This document shows positions 1-8,551 of a stretch of 64,000 nt of DNA, piece by piece (positions within the stretch are counted from its first letter, which is position 1; each line of letters opens with the position of its first letter). The notes beneath the pieces are model-generated. The model made no database searches and was not told where the DNA came from. It saw nothing but the letters and a program-made list of their open reading frames with translations. This DNA comes from UBA9676 sp963837105 (lineage in GTDB: Bacteria; Actinomycetota; Actinomycetes; Streptosporangiales; Streptosporangiaceae). The stretch spans positions 16,860 to 80,859 of the forward strand of contig CAWIMG010000038.1 of assembly GCA_963837105.1 (NCBI GenBank), given 5' to 3'. The position numbers and the translations under genes are program-made.

Positions 1-2
1 CG

Positions 3-302
3 CCCGATGCGACTCCTAGCGCGGATGCTGACATCAGCCATGGCGCCGGGCTTGATGGGGCGCGCCTGGCCGGCACCATCGCCGGCCACCTGGCTGATCA
101 GGCGCGCCTGACAACCGGCGCCGCGAAGGCGCGGCGGGTGGCGAACACCGATGGCGAGCCGGGAGTGCTTGACTTGACGCCATTGCGCGAGTTGCTTTCG
201 GAGCTGGCGGCCGAGCTGGGGAAGGTGGGGCTGCGGGAACAGATTGCCCGCGCGCTAAGGCAGGCCGCCGACGTCATCGACCCGCCTGCACGAGATCACT
301 GA
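3..302 (+). CDS. C-terminal end of an unrecognised protein (cut by left edge)
   Basis: An open frame enters from the left edge and stops with TGA at 300-302, giving about 99 residues. The end is helical and charged (a stretch reading LRELLSELAAELGKVGLREQ, then an Ala/Arg-rich helix), with normal high-GC codon use. I see no catalytic motif and cannot name a family. The next gene converges on it from the opposite strand after about 150 nt. That it is coding rests only on the open frame and composition. Confidence 0.4.
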   Translation, partial: PDATPSADADISHGAGLDGARLAGTIAGHLADQARLTTGAAKARRVANTDGEPGVLDLTPLRELLSELAAELGKVGLREQIARALRQAADVIDPPARDH

Positions 303-449
303 GGGCGGGCCGTCACCCGGGGTCAGCCCAGGACCATTTGTTCGCCGGAGCCCGCCCGCAACGTGTGCACCCAGGCCCGCTTGCCCGGCTTGCCGATGCC
401 CGCAGCAGCGAAGAGCCCGATTTGCGAATGTCCGGTGGCCGATGAGCGT

Positions 450-1354
450 CTATCTGAGTGCAGCATGATCAAGCCGTTCATCGATCTCGGTGGCGAGGCG
501 GTCCAGTTGCTGACTACCGCCCTCGGCCGCTTCCTGCTTGGCGTAGATGAGCCGAACCCATAGACCCGCTGCCCAGGCATCCTGGATCTCCCACCGGTCC
601 CACTGTCGGCCAGCCTGGAGTTGGTAACGGGTGATGAAGTTGGCCGTCTGGGCAACCGAGGCGGTTTCATCCGAGCGGGGCCACATTGCCGCGGCCAGGC
701 CCACGATGGCGGGCTCGGGCTGGGCGATGACACTGTCCCAGTCATGCACGACGAGAGGATCGCGGCCCGTCCATCGAATGTTCTGTGACTCCCAGTCACC
801 GTGTCCTATGCACGGCCGCCCCGGCACCGGGGTCAATCGTTCTCTCACGCGCCGGGCAGCGTCATCAACCCACCCGGGCCCGCCGGCGAGGTTGAGGTCC
901 TGCCCGTGCTCATCAAGGTCGGGCCACAGTCGCCGCCCGGGATGGTCCCATCCCGTCCACGGCGGCGAGGGCGCCAGATCGGGGACCGCCGCTGGGGCGG
1001 GTGCCGAAGCGATCAGGCGAGCGAGGAGGGCCGCGAAGGGGGCCGGTCCCGCTTCGGTGGGCAGCGGACTGCCACCAGGCACCTCCGTCTCGGCCGTGAC
1101 CGTCATACCGTGCACCCGCGTCGCCACGGTCAGCGGCTCCGGACATGGGAAACCCACGCGGGCCAGCGCAGCCTGGACCTGCAGGCAGCCGGCTATCCGA
1201 GGCTGGAAGGGACGCGCTTTCACCACAGCCCGCAGACCGCTCTGCAACTCGACCCCGACGACGTCGGAAGGGTATCCGGAGCGGAAGAGCACCCGCTCGA
1301 ACGGCGCACCCAGGTAGCGCAGACACCAGTCCGCAGGAGCGCGTCATCGAGCAC
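450..1354 (-). CDS. APH-fold phosphotransferase, frameshifted near its N-terminus
   Basis: Aminoglycoside phosphotransferase (APH) fold protein that would transfer phosphate from ATP to an unknown small molecule. The catalytic loop IGHGDWESQN and the metal-binding VVHDWDS are intact about 15 residues apart, and an N-lobe lysine sits in AVVKARP. The family-like N-terminus is split over two frames. GTG at 1354 reads VLDDALLR, while the frame carrying the rest reads DWCLRYLGAPFER from about 1331. One missing base near 1331-1336 explains this. A TACGCT box 7 nt upstream of GTG 1354 supports that start. If the frameshift is real, translation could begin only at GTG 1292 and would lack the first N-lobe strand. 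The substrate cannot be predicted. Confidence 0.72.
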
Positions 1355-1361
1355 ACCTGGC

Positions 1362-1367
1362 AGCGTA
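1362..1367 (-). promoter_or_regulatory. Leaderless-type -10 box of the phosphotransferase gene
   Basis: Minus-strand TACGCT lies 7 nt upstream of GTG 1354, the spacing expected when transcription starts at or next to the start codon. It fits the TANNNT pattern of other start sites in this window. Confidence 0.4.
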
Positions 1368-1477
1368 TTGCGTATGGAAACCCACTCTCATCAGCGTGGG
1401 GTGCGTGGTTGGCGGGCTGGGCGGTGCCGCAGGCTGGCATGGTGGCCTGGACAGGCCCTTGCGGAGGGGAGCGGGTC

Positions 1478-2041
1478 ATGCCCGATGAGGGGTTCACCAG
1501 CCTGGCCGGGGAGCGGGTGGCTTTGCGCCGTTTTGACCTGGCCGACCTGGCGGAGTTCGCCGGGTACCGTTCCTTTGCGCAGGTGGCCCGGTTTCAAAGC
1601 TGGGATGCGCCTTACTCCCGGACAGATGGCGAACGCTTCATCCGCCAGATGATGCACAGCCATCCCGACACCGCTGGGCAGTGGTTCCAGTTCGCAGTGG
1701 TGCTGCGCCCAGCCGGGCGGCTGATCGGTGACTGCGCGGCCATGCCGCACGCCGATGATTCCCGGCAATGCGAGATAGGGTTCACGATCGCCCCCCGATA
1801 TCAGGGCCATGGCTACGCCACCGAAGCCACCGGCCTGCTGGTGGGCTACCTGTTCGCCGGGCGGGGCAAGCACCGGATCACCGCCAGTTGTGATGCGCGG
1901 AATACGGCGTCGGCGGCTGTGCTGGAGCGGCTGGGCATGCGGCGGGAGGGTCACCTGCGCGAGAGCACCTGGGCCAAGGGCGAGTGGACCGACGATCTGA
2001 TTTATGGCCTGCTCCACCATGAATGGAACTCCCGGACCTGA
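1478..2041 (+). CDS. GNAT family N-acetyltransferase (RimJ/RimL type)
   Basis: Predicted acetyl-CoA-dependent N-acetyltransferase of 187 residues. It opens like RimJ-type proteins (LAGERVALRRFDLADLAEF), has the acetyl-CoA pyrophosphate loop RYQGHGYATEA near residue 105, and the C-terminal NTASAAVLERLGMRREG segment typical of the fold. Start ATG 1478 follows a purine-rich GGAGGGGAG ribosome site. The frame extends upstream, but that part overlaps the phosphotransferase antisense and lacks family similarity. The substrate (protein N-terminus, antibiotic or other amine) is not determinable. It is divergent from the phosphotransferase gene. Confidence 0.85.
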   Translation: MPDEGFTSLAGERVALRRFDLADLAEFAGYRSFAQVARFQSWDAPYSRTDGERFIRQMMHSHPDTAGQWFQFAVVLRPAGRLIGDCAAMPHADDSRQCEIGFTIAPRYQGHGYATEATGLLVGYLFAGRGKHRITASCDARNTASAAVLERLGMRREGHLRESTWAKGEWTDDLIYGLLHHEWNSRT

Positions 2042-2079
2042 TAGAGCCCAGGCATACTCACAGGCCGCGACGGGCGCGG

Positions 2080-2517
2080 TTAGAGCACGTCGAACTCGTT
2101 GCCTTCTGGATCGGCCATAACCACGTGGTCCGGGATGCCATCCTGCACGTCTTCACGGATGATTGTCGCGCCAGCCGCAGTGAGCCGCTTGACCGCCTCA
2201 GTCACCCTGGGCCAACGGGCGTTCCACGGTTCACCGCGACCGCCGCCAGCATGCACGTCGAGATGTACCCGGTTCTTCACCACCTTCGGCTCCGGGACCT
2301 TGAGGAACGAAATCGCCGGACGTACTCCGCCGGGATCCTCGATGTAGGCCCCGTCGTCCCACTCCTCCGGCGGGACGCCGAACGCGGCGAACCACTCGGG
2401 CCAGCTTGCGAAACCCTCCGGTGGCGACGCGACGACGTATCCCAGCGCCAGGTTCCAGAAAGCCGCCAGCGTCGCCGGGCTGGCACAGTCAATCGTCACC
2501 GTCCACTTGACGCTCAT
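2080..2517 (-). CDS. VOC superfamily (glyoxalase-like) protein
   Basis: A 145-residue vicinal-oxygen-chelate fold protein. It has the opening beta strand KWTVTIDCASPATLAAFW, a central HLDVHA strand and a closing MADPEGNEFDVL strand. The paired H/E positions of the metal site are present (HLDV and the terminal EFDVL). Members include glyoxalases, dioxygenases and resistance proteins, so the reaction is unknown. Start ATG 2517. It converges on the acetyltransferase gene and is transcribed away from the downstream lipoprotein gene. Confidence 0.8.
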   Translation of the reverse strand: MSVKWTVTIDCASPATLAAFWNLALGYVVASPPEGFASWPEWFAAFGVPPEEWDDGAYIEDPGGVRPAISFLKVPEPKVVKNRVHLDVHAGGGRGEPWNARWPRVTEAVKRLTAAGATIIREDVQDGIPDHVVMADPEGNEFDVL

Positions 2518-2671
2518 CGGGTCCCCGTCCCGGAGAGATGACCAGGCCCAGTCAAGCAGCCGTACCGGACACCCTTCAGCTCCCGCAGGCGTGATCGGCG
2601 TGGTGACGCGCGGCGGCGTCGGGCCAGACGCGGTGGTCCGGGTAAACGGGACGCCGGTGGCCTGGTCTGGC

Positions 2672-2677
2672 TAGATT
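2672..2677 (+). promoter_or_regulatory. Leaderless-type -10 box of the CapA-like gene
   Basis: TAGATT ends 6 nt before GTG 2684. No ribosome site precedes that GTG. The box therefore both suggests leaderless expression and favours GTG 2684 over ATG 2702. Confidence 0.45.
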
Positions 2678-2683
2678 GGCCCG

Positions 2684-3823
2684 GTGCAACTGTGGGCCCT
2701 GATGTCCCGCCCGGCACAGCTGAGTGCCCTGGCGCTGGTGCTCACCGTGGCGCTGGGTGCGGCGGCATGCTCGGGCGCCGGCAAGTCAACTGACGGGGCC
2801 ACTACCGCCGCCCGGCCGGCGCGCACCGCCACCGCGTCCGCCAGCCCCTCGGCCAGTCCCGCGGAGCCGGCGGTGACCATCGCGGCGGTGGGTGACACGA
2901 TGCTCGGGAACACTCCCGATCTGCCGCCAGACCCGCAGGGGTATTTCCGCGCGGTCAGGCGGGAGCTCAACCACGGTGCGCAGATTGTCTTCGGCAATCT
3001 TGAAGGCACCCTCACCACGGCGGCGGGCAGCAAGTGCAAGGCGATGCACGCCCGCCGTGGGCGGTGTTTCGCGTTCCGCGACCCGCCCGGCTATGTGCGG
3101 TACTACAAGCGGGCGGGATTCACCGTCTTGAGCGACGCGAACCCCCACTCCTTCGACTTCGGGGCAGCGGGGCAGGCACAGACCGTGCGCATGATCCACG
3201 CGGCCGGCCTGGCCCAGACCGGGCTGCCCGGCGAGATTACCCTCGTCACGGCCCACGGCATCGCGGTGGCGTTCGTGGCCTTCGCGCCCTATGCCGACAC
3301 TGCCAGCCTGCTGGATCTGCCGGCGGCGCGGGCGCTGATCAAACAGGCCGCCCGGCAGGCCAGCGTGGTCGTGGTCTACATGCACGCGGGCGCAGAGGGC
3401 GCCACTGCCGACCATGTCACCGGTCACGAGGAGTACTACCTGGGGGAGGACCGGGGCAACCCGGAAACGTTCGCGCACATGGCCATCCGGTCCGGTGCCA
3501 GCCTGGTCATCGCCAGTGGCCCGCACGTGCTGCGCGGGATCCAGTTCTACCGTCACCACCTGATCGCCTACAGCCTGGCCAACTTCGCCAGCTATGACAA
3601 CTTCGCTACCGGCGGCGACCTGGATATGAGCGTGATCCTGCACGTGACGCTGTCCGCTACCGGCGTCTTCGAGCACGCCCGGATCTACCCGATCCAGTTC
3701 ACCGGGCAGGGCCAGCCCGTGCCCGGCGGAGGCGCCATCGCCTTCGTGTCCCAGCTCTCGGCACAGGACTTCGGCGCCTCCGCCGCCAGCATCTTGCCCT
3801 CGGGCGTCATCAAGGCGCCCTGA
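2684..3823 (+). CDS. CapA family lipoprotein
   Basis: Putative secreted, lipid-anchored metallophosphatase-like protein of the CapA/PgsA family, known from polyglutamate capsule synthesis. A signal peptide (hydrophobic LSALALVLTVALGA) ends in a lipobox, LGAAAC, followed by a Thr/Ala-rich linker. The CapA domain carries VGDTMLGN, FGNLEGTL, LSDANPHSFDFG, VVYMHAGAE and SGPHVLRG. Metal-binding Asp, Asn and His residues are therefore in place. Length is 379 residues from GTG 2684. No capB or capC partner is in the window, so a role in capsule export is not implied. Other actinobacterial members stand alone as envelope proteins. Confidence 0.85.
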   Translation: MQLWALMSRPAQLSALALVLTVALGAAACSGAGKSTDGATTAARPARTATASASPSASPAEPAVTIAAVGDTMLGNTPDLPPDPQGYFRAVRRELNHGAQIVFGNLEGTLTTAAGSKCKAMHARRGRCFAFRDPPGYVRYYKRAGFTVLSDANPHSFDFGAAGQAQTVRMIHAAGLAQTGLPGEITLVTAHGIAVAFVAFAPYADTASLLDLPAARALIKQAARQASVVVVYMHAGAEGATADHVTGHEEYYLGEDRGNPETFAHMAIRSGASLVIASGPHVLRGIQFYRHHLIAYSLANFASYDNFATGGDLDMSVILHVTLSATGVFEHARIYPIQFTGQGQPVPGGGAIAFVSQLSAQDFGASAASILPSGVIKAP

Positions 3824-3851
3824 TCCACCGCTGCCGGGAAGTTCCGGCTGC

Positions 3852-3857
3852 TAGCTT
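3852..3857 (+). promoter_or_regulatory. Leaderless-type -10 box of the beta-propeller gene
   Basis: TAGCTT ends 6 nt before GTG 3864, the same layout as the preceding gene's start. No Shine-Dalgarno sequence is visible before the GTG. Confidence 0.42.
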
Positions 3858-3863
3858 GCTGAC

Positions 3864-4808
3864 GTGGAGTTTCAGGAGGTGGAATCAGCCGGGCCCGTGA
3901 AATCGCACGGATGGCCAGATTGCCTGCTGCCGGCCGTGGCCGGATCGGCGGTGGTGATCCAGCCGCCCGGCAGGGGCCCAGGCAACTGGGCCGGCGCGCC
4001 CAGCAGCGTGCTCGCCGGGGACGGCATCTATCTCGCCTACCGGCTGCGGCGGCCGGCCGGGGATGGCCGTGGCTACGCGGTGGTGGTCGCCCGGTCGGCG
4101 GACGGCGTGCGGTTCGAGACGCTGCTGACCATCCGGCGCGAGCAGCTGGCGGCGGAGTCACTGGAGCGCCCCTGCCTGGTTCGCACCCCGGGCGGGCGCT
4201 GGCGGCTGTACCTGAGTTGCGCGACTCCCGGCACCAAGCACTGGCGGGTCGAAATGCTGGAAGCCGCCCACCCGGCTGCGTTCGCCACCCGCGATGCGCT
4301 GGTGGTGCTGCCCGGCGACAGCATGACCGCGGTCAAGGATCCGGTGATCCAGTACCGGGAGGGGGGCTGGCAGCTGTGGGCCTCGTGCCATCCGCTGGCG
4401 GACCCGGCCGAAGCCGATCAGATGACCACCGAGTACGCCACCAGTGACGATGGCCTGGACTGGGCCTGGCAGGGCACCGCGCTGGCGGGCCGTCCGGGCC
4501 GCTGGGACGCCCGGGGCGCCCGGGTGACAGCCGTCGCCTACCATGGTGGTCTCATCGCCGCCTGCTACGACGGCCGCGCCAGTGCCGCGGAGAACTACGA
4601 GGAGCGCACCGGCATCGCCACCGGAGCCGTCCCGTCCGGGCTGGCGGCCCGGGGGACCGCCGCGGCGGCCGAATCCCCCTACGGCGGGCACGGCCTGCGC
4701 TACCTGGACATCCTCCCGCTGGGTGACGGCCGCTACCGGCTGTACTACGAGCTGGCCCGGCCGGACGGCGCGCACGAACTGCGCACCGAGCTGTCGTCGG
4801 CGGCCTGA
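3864..4808 (+). CDS. Five-bladed beta-propeller protein, glycoside-hydrolase-like (GH43/GH130 type fold)
   Basis: A 314-residue cytoplasmic protein with no signal peptide. It consists of repeated propeller strands: WAGAPSSVL, IYLAYRLRRP, YAVVVARSADGVRFE, RWRLYLSCAT, VKDPVIQYREGGWQLWASC, YATSDDGLDWAWQG and YRLYYELARPDGAHELRTE. The pattern of xRSADGxxFE and VKDPVI blades recalls glycoside hydrolase families 43, 62 and 130. A full set of catalytic acids could not be confirmed by eye. Start GTG 3864 is chosen because of the upstream TAGCTT box. Activity is undetermined. I am fairly sure of the fold, not of hydrolase activity. Confidence 0.65.
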   Translation: MEFQEVESAGPVKSHGWPDCLLPAVAGSAVVIQPPGRGPGNWAGAPSSVLAGDGIYLAYRLRRPAGDGRGYAVVVARSADGVRFETLLTIRREQLAAESLERPCLVRTPGGRWRLYLSCATPGTKHWRVEMLEAAHPAAFATRDALVVLPGDSMTAVKDPVIQYREGGWQLWASCHPLADPAEADQMTTEYATSDDGLDWAWQGTALAGRPGRWDARGARVTAVAYHGGLIAACYDGRASAAENYEERTGIATGAVPSGLAARGTAAAAESPYGGHGLRYLDILPLGDGRYRLYYELARPDGAHELRTELSSAA

Positions 4809-4901
4809 CCGGGCGCGGCCGGCTGGCCGTTGCGGGCCTGGGCCTGCCCGGCTGGCCGGTCGCCGACCAGCCCGCCGGACCGGTCCCGGGGCAGGAGCCA
4901 G

Positions 4902-5591
4902 TCACCGAAGTCCAGCCCGGGTCACCGCCATCAGCCGCGGTATGTCGTCAGCCAGATAGGGCAGCACCTGCTGCCGCTGCTGCCAGGTCAGTGGCTCGCG
5001 GCGGCCCGCGCTCCGCTGCAGGAACCGTTCCAGCGACCTGGTCATGCCGGCCGCGGCGGCGCCGGGCAGCAGCCTGCCCGCCGCGGCCGACGTCCTGGCC
5101 AGACGGCTGATGACGGCATGCTGGGAGGTGCGGCGGGGATGGGCGGTCACGTTCTCGCGCGGCACATGCGTGATGAGCCCGGGCCTGACCCCCAGAAAGA
5201 GGCAGATCTCGTCCAGGGTCTGGGCGGGGGAGTCGACCAGGTCGCGGTAGCGCAAGATGAAGACCTGCTCCCGGGGGAACAGGCCGAGCAGGTGGTCATG
5301 CTGCTCGCCGTACCGGCCGAGCCGGGTGTAGTGCCAGAACTGGGCCGAGCCGTCGGCGACCCGCCGGTCCTCGGCCGCGCACGCGGCGGGGAAGTTCCCG
5401 ATCGGCTCCAGCTCGGCCGACCACAGGTGAGTCCAGTTGGAATGTGCCCGATCGACCGGGTCGCGCAGGATCACGATCAGCCGGGCGGCCGGGATCAGCG
5501 CCCGGATCCGGCGCTGTGCGCCGCGGTCATACAGGTAGAACTGGGTCGACTCGCCGCGCAGCGTGCCAGCCGGGGCGGTGGCGAACAGCGC
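4902..5591 (-). pseudogene. Sulfotransferase, 5'-truncated and frameshifted remnant
   Basis: C-terminal two thirds of a PAPS-dependent sulfotransferase. It starts in-frame at ALFATAPAGTLRGEST, followed by FYLYD, LIVILRDPVDRAHSNW (3'-phosphate binding region), FILRYRDLV and LCLFLGV-like helices. The N-terminal PAPS P-loop (normally GxQKAGTT) is absent. In its place the strand continues into the 3' end of the amidohydrolase gene, with a TAA at 5592-5594 directly before the homology. Near 4915 the frame breaks again, and the expected terminal LDFGDWL appears in a different frame. Loss of the P-loop plus two lesions means no active enzyme is expected. Confidence 0.7.
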
Positions 5592-6420
5592 TTAGTAGTC
5601 CGCGCGGCGGCACTCCGGCGAGTACCTCGTCGCCCAGGTTCAGCGCCGCCACCGCACGGGCATTGCGGGCGATGCCCGGCACCCCGGGCCAGTCGGTCGC
5701 GAAGATGAACTTGCGTGCCAGCCTGCGCAGGCTGTAGCGGGCGTAGTACTCGGGCAGCCGCTGCGGCGGCAGCCCGGACAGCTCGATCCAGACGTTCTCG
5801 TATAGCAGGGCCAGCGACGCCGCGGCGTCGTACCACCAGCCGCGGCCACCGTGCGCCAGCACGACGGTCAGCCCGGGGAAATCGCGCAGCACCGGCAGCA
5901 GCAGGTCCGGCGCGGCCAGCGAGTTATCGGCGCCGGGGAACGAACTGGTGCCGCAGTGCACCACCACCGGCAGGCCCTGACTGGCGCAGAACTGGTAGGC
6001 GGGGTACAGCATCGCGTCGGCGGCGCTCACCCCGGCGTGCACCGGGTGCACCTTGAGCCCGACCGCGCCCAGCGCCACCTGGCGGGCGGCCTCGTCCGCC
6101 ACCGGGTAGTGCAGGTGCGGGTTGACATTGGCGAGGAAGGCGAACCGGGCCGGGTTGTGCCTGACGATCGGCAGCAGTTCCTCGGCCGGCTGGATGCCGG
6201 TCACCTTCGGGCTGTACTCACACAGCAGGATCGCCCGGTCGGCGCCCTCCGCGGCCAGCAGCCGGTCAAAGGCGGCCGGGACGATCGTTCCCTCACCGTC
6301 GTAGGCGTCCCGCCAGCCGGGCTGGCCGAACCTGGCCACCCAGTCCAGCCAGGCAGGCTTGAGTGTGGGCAGCCGGGCCGGGTGCAGGTGGGCGTCGATA
6401 AGTGGCAGGCCATCCAGCAT
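5527..6420 (-). CDS. Amidohydrolase family protein (PF04909 type), 3' end rearranged
   Basis: TIM-barrel metal-dependent hydrolase or decarboxylase. The DAHLHP metal motif is near residue 9, then VGLKVHPVHAG, a VVVHCGTSS strand, a VVLAHGGRGWW strand and the FATDWPGVPG aspartate near residue 235, in the order of ACMSD-like amidohydrolases. Start ATG 6420 is preceded by an AAGGGGG ribosome site. Homology ends at LGDEVLAGV near 5610. The last 25 or so residues are sulfotransferase DNA read in another frame, so the natural C-terminus (usually a short GNAxxLF helix) was lost. All metal ligands precede the break, so the enzyme may still work. The substrate is unknown. Confidence 0.72.
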   Translation of the reverse strand: MLDGLPLIDAHLHPARLPTLKPAWLDWVARFGQPGWRDAYDGEGTIVPAAFDRLLAAEGADRAILLCEYSPKVTGIQPAEELLPIVRHNPARFAFLANVNPHLHYPVADEAARQVALGAVGLKVHPVHAGVSAADAMLYPAYQFCASQGLPVVVHCGTSSFPGADNSLAAPDLLLPVLRDFPGLTVVLAHGGRGWWYDAAASLALLYENVWIELSGLPPQRLPEYYARYSLRRLARKFIFATDWPGVPGIARNARAVAALNLGDEVLAGVPPRGLLSAVRHRPGWHAARRVDPVLPV

Positions 6421-6793
6421 GGGACCCCCTTTACCTGTTGTGGTTCATAGCTCAGCACGTGCTCTCCGTCACCCAGCGGGTGGCCGCAAGGCTGGCGCCG
6501 GACGCGGCCGCAGCCCGCAGCGGATAATCGGGGCGTGGGGTCCGCCAGTCGTTCCGATGCCCGCCTCGGCGCCAGGCCGTTCGTGGTGGCCCGCATGTGG
6601 GCTGCTCCAAGAACCGGGCGATCGTACCGGGAACTCCGCATCATCAAGTCCGGCGACCCGGGCCCGGCCGAGCGGGGGCTGGCCGCACCGCCACCAGCAC
6701 TGTACGCCGTCCTGGCCGGGCACTTCCCGCTGGTCCGCGCCCACCAGGGAGCGCCAGGGCCGATACTCCTGGCCGTGAGGGGCGGGCGCTGAC
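6421..6793. other. Intergenic region between amidohydrolase and PPTase genes
   Basis: This 373-bp divergent interval should hold promoters for both neighbours. A plus-strand frame at 6535-6792 ends just before the phosphopantetheinyl transferase start, but it is Arg/Pro-rich with no recognisable domain, and I do not call it a gene. No clear operator was seen. Confidence 0.3.
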
Positions 6794-7459
6794 GTGCTCG
6801 AGCAGATCCTGCCGACGGAGGTGGCCGCCGAGGAGGCGTTCTCCGACGAGCCGGGCGGCATGCTCTTTCCCGAGGAGGAGGCCGTTATCGCCAGGGCAGT
6901 GGGTAAGCGGCGCCGGGAGTTCACCACTGGCCGGTTGTGCGCACATGCGGCGCTGGCCAGGCTCGGGCTGCCGCCGGTGCCGATCATCCCGGGGGAGCAC
7001 GGCGCCCCGCAGTGGCCCGCCGGGGTAACCGGCAGCATCACCCACTGCGACGGATACCGCGCGGCTGCCGTCGCCCGGGTCAGCGACGTGCTCACGCTCG
7101 GGCTGGACGCAGAGCCCAACCAGTCACTCCCCGATGGGGTGCTCGGCGTCGTCGCCAGCAGTTCGGAACGGGCACGGCTGACCGGGCTCACCGCCACCGG
7201 GCAAGCTGTGTGCTGGGATCGGCTCCTGTTCAGTGCCAAGGAAGCGGTGTACAAGGCGTGGTTCCCGCTGGCCCACCAGTGGCTGGACTTCAGGCAGGCC
7301 GACGTCACCATCGCGCCGCGCGGCGGCACGTTCACCGCCAGGCTGCTGGTGCCCGGCCCGTCCGTGGACGGCACTGCCCTGCGCGTGCTGCATGGCTGCT
7401 GGCTGGCCACCCGGGGCCTGGTCGTGACCGCTGTCATCATCTCCGCGCGCGGCCGCTGA
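6794..7459 (+). CDS. 4'-phosphopantetheinyl transferase (Sfp/EntD type)
   Basis: Transfers phosphopantetheine from coenzyme A to the conserved serine of carrier domains. The 221-residue protein has the EntD/Sfp signature: RRREFTTGRLCAHAALARLG, GSITHCDGYRAAAVAR, LGLDAEPN (metal aspartate) and FSAKEAVYKAWFP. The WxxKEA-like core is therefore complete as FSAKEAVYK. Start is GTG 6794. It is convergent with the peptide synthetase operon next door, and the obvious clients are the carrier domains at Ser797 of the A-T-TE synthetase and Ser67 of the membrane synthetase. That partnership is inferred from location. Confidence 0.92.
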   Translation: MLEQILPTEVAAEEAFSDEPGGMLFPEEEAVIARAVGKRRREFTTGRLCAHAALARLGLPPVPIIPGEHGAPQWPAGVTGSITHCDGYRAAAVARVSDVLTLGLDAEPNQSLPDGVLGVVASSSERARLTGLTATGQAVCWDRLLFSAKEAVYKAWFPLAHQWLDFRQADVTIAPRGGTFTARLLVPGPSVDGTALRVLHGCWLATRGLVVTAVIISARGR

Positions 7460-7480
7460 CGCAGCCGGATTGTCGGCTGC

Positions 7481-8551
7481 TCATCCGTGCCGGCGCAGTT
7501 CGTGGAAAAATCCGTCGATCACCTGCAACTCGCCGGAGCGGGCGACCTCATCGTAGACGTACTTGCCCACCGCGAGGTCGAGCACTCCGAGGCCGAAGGG
7601 TGAGAACACCAGCGGCAGGCCCGCCGGTATCCTCACCCGCCCGGCCATCACGTCGCCCAGCGTGCCGAGCAGGAAGTCCCGGTTGCCCGTGAGCTGCTCG
7701 GCCAGGTGCGGCGAGGTGCTGGCCTTCAGGCAGTGCTCGATGTCGTCGACGATGTTGGCCGAAGCCAGCACGATCTCCGGTGCGAGATCGCGCAGCGATA
7801 CGTGCAGCACCAGCGGATTGTGCTCGAACCACGACAAGTCGCTGACGTACGGCTGGCTGGCGATGGTGGCGAAGACCACTAGGTCGCTGGAGCGGATCAG
7901 CTGCTCAGCGCTGTCGTGGACGGTGATCCGGCTGGCCGTCCCGGACTGCTCCAGGTAGCCGCGGAGTCCGGCTGCGCTGGCGGCAGACAGGTCGTGTATG
8001 CCGATCTCCTCGAACGACCAGCCGGTCCCGGTCAGGAAGGTGTGAATGTAGCGGGCGATCAGGCCAGCGCCGAAGAACCCGGCGCGCGCCGGGCGCTGCC
8101 GGCCGCGGCTGAGCCAGTCAGCGGCCAGTGCCGCTGACGCGGCCGTCCTGGTGGCGCTGATGATCGAGCTCTCCAGGCAGGCGAACGGGTAGCCGGTGTC
8201 GTGGTCGTTGAGAATCAGCACGGCCGAGGCCCTCGGGATGCCGGCCGCCACGTTCTCCGGGAAGCTGGAAATCCACTTCAGGCCATCCACCCGGAACTGC
8301 CCGCCGATCGAGGCGGGCAGCGCGATGATCCGGGCGGACGGGCGGTCGGGGAGGCGCAGGAAGTAGGACGGCGGGTTCACCGAATCACCGGCACTGTGCA
8401 GCCGGTAGGTGGCCTCGACCAGTTCCACAATCTGGGTCTCGCGTCCTTGCAGCACGCGCTGGACCTGGGCACCGGGGATCACCACGAACGATGGCACGGT
8501 GAGCGGCCCGGGCGGTGCGGATTGCGTTGCGGCGGAAGCAGCGGTGGTCAT
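7481..8551 (-). CDS. SbnB-like ornithine cyclodeaminase family enzyme (diaminopropionate synthesis)
   Basis: Member of the ornithine cyclodeaminase/mu-crystallin family, 356 residues, with the NAD-binding GFFGAGLIARYIHTFL around residue 160 and the LKWISSFPENVAAGIPRAS core. In staphyloferrin B synthesis SbnB oxidatively cleaves N-(1-amino-1-carboxyethyl)-glutamate into 2,3-diaminopropionate and 2-oxoglutarate. The presence of an SbnA partner in the same operon makes this role much likelier than ornithine cyclisation. Start ATG 8551 overlaps the upstream dioxygenase stop as ATGA, implying translational coupling. It is the last gene of the operon, converging on the PPTase gene. Confidence 0.85.
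   Translation of the reverse strand: MTTAASAATQSAPPGPLTVPSFVVIPGAQVQRVLQGRETQIVELVEATYRLHSAGDSVNPPSYFLRLPDRPSARIIALPASIGGQFRVDGLKWISSFPENVAAGIPRASAVLILNDHDTGYPFACLESSIISATRTAASAALAADWLSRGRQRPARAGFFGAGLIARYIHTFLTGTGWSFEEIGIHDLSAASAAGLRGYLEQSGTASRITVHDSAEQLIRSSDLVVFATIASQPYVSDLSWFEHNPLVLHVSLRDLAPEIVLASANIVDDIEHCLKASTSPHLAEQLTGNRDFLLGTLGDVMAGRVRIPAGLPLVFSPFGLGVLDLAVGKYVYDEVARSGELQVIDGFFHELRRHG

Noticed and set aside
4902..5474. Intact short sulfotransferase
   Set aside because: Lacks the PAPS P-loop, and both ends show frame breaks, so it was called a pseudogene.
6535..6792. 85-residue plus-strand frame just before the PPTase gene
   Set aside because: Has no domain, low-complexity Arg/Pro content and no clear ribosome site.
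7481..8551. Plain ornithine cyclodeaminase for proline synthesis
   Set aside because: The SbnA-like partner and synthetase operon make the SbnB role more likely; the reaction is still unproven.
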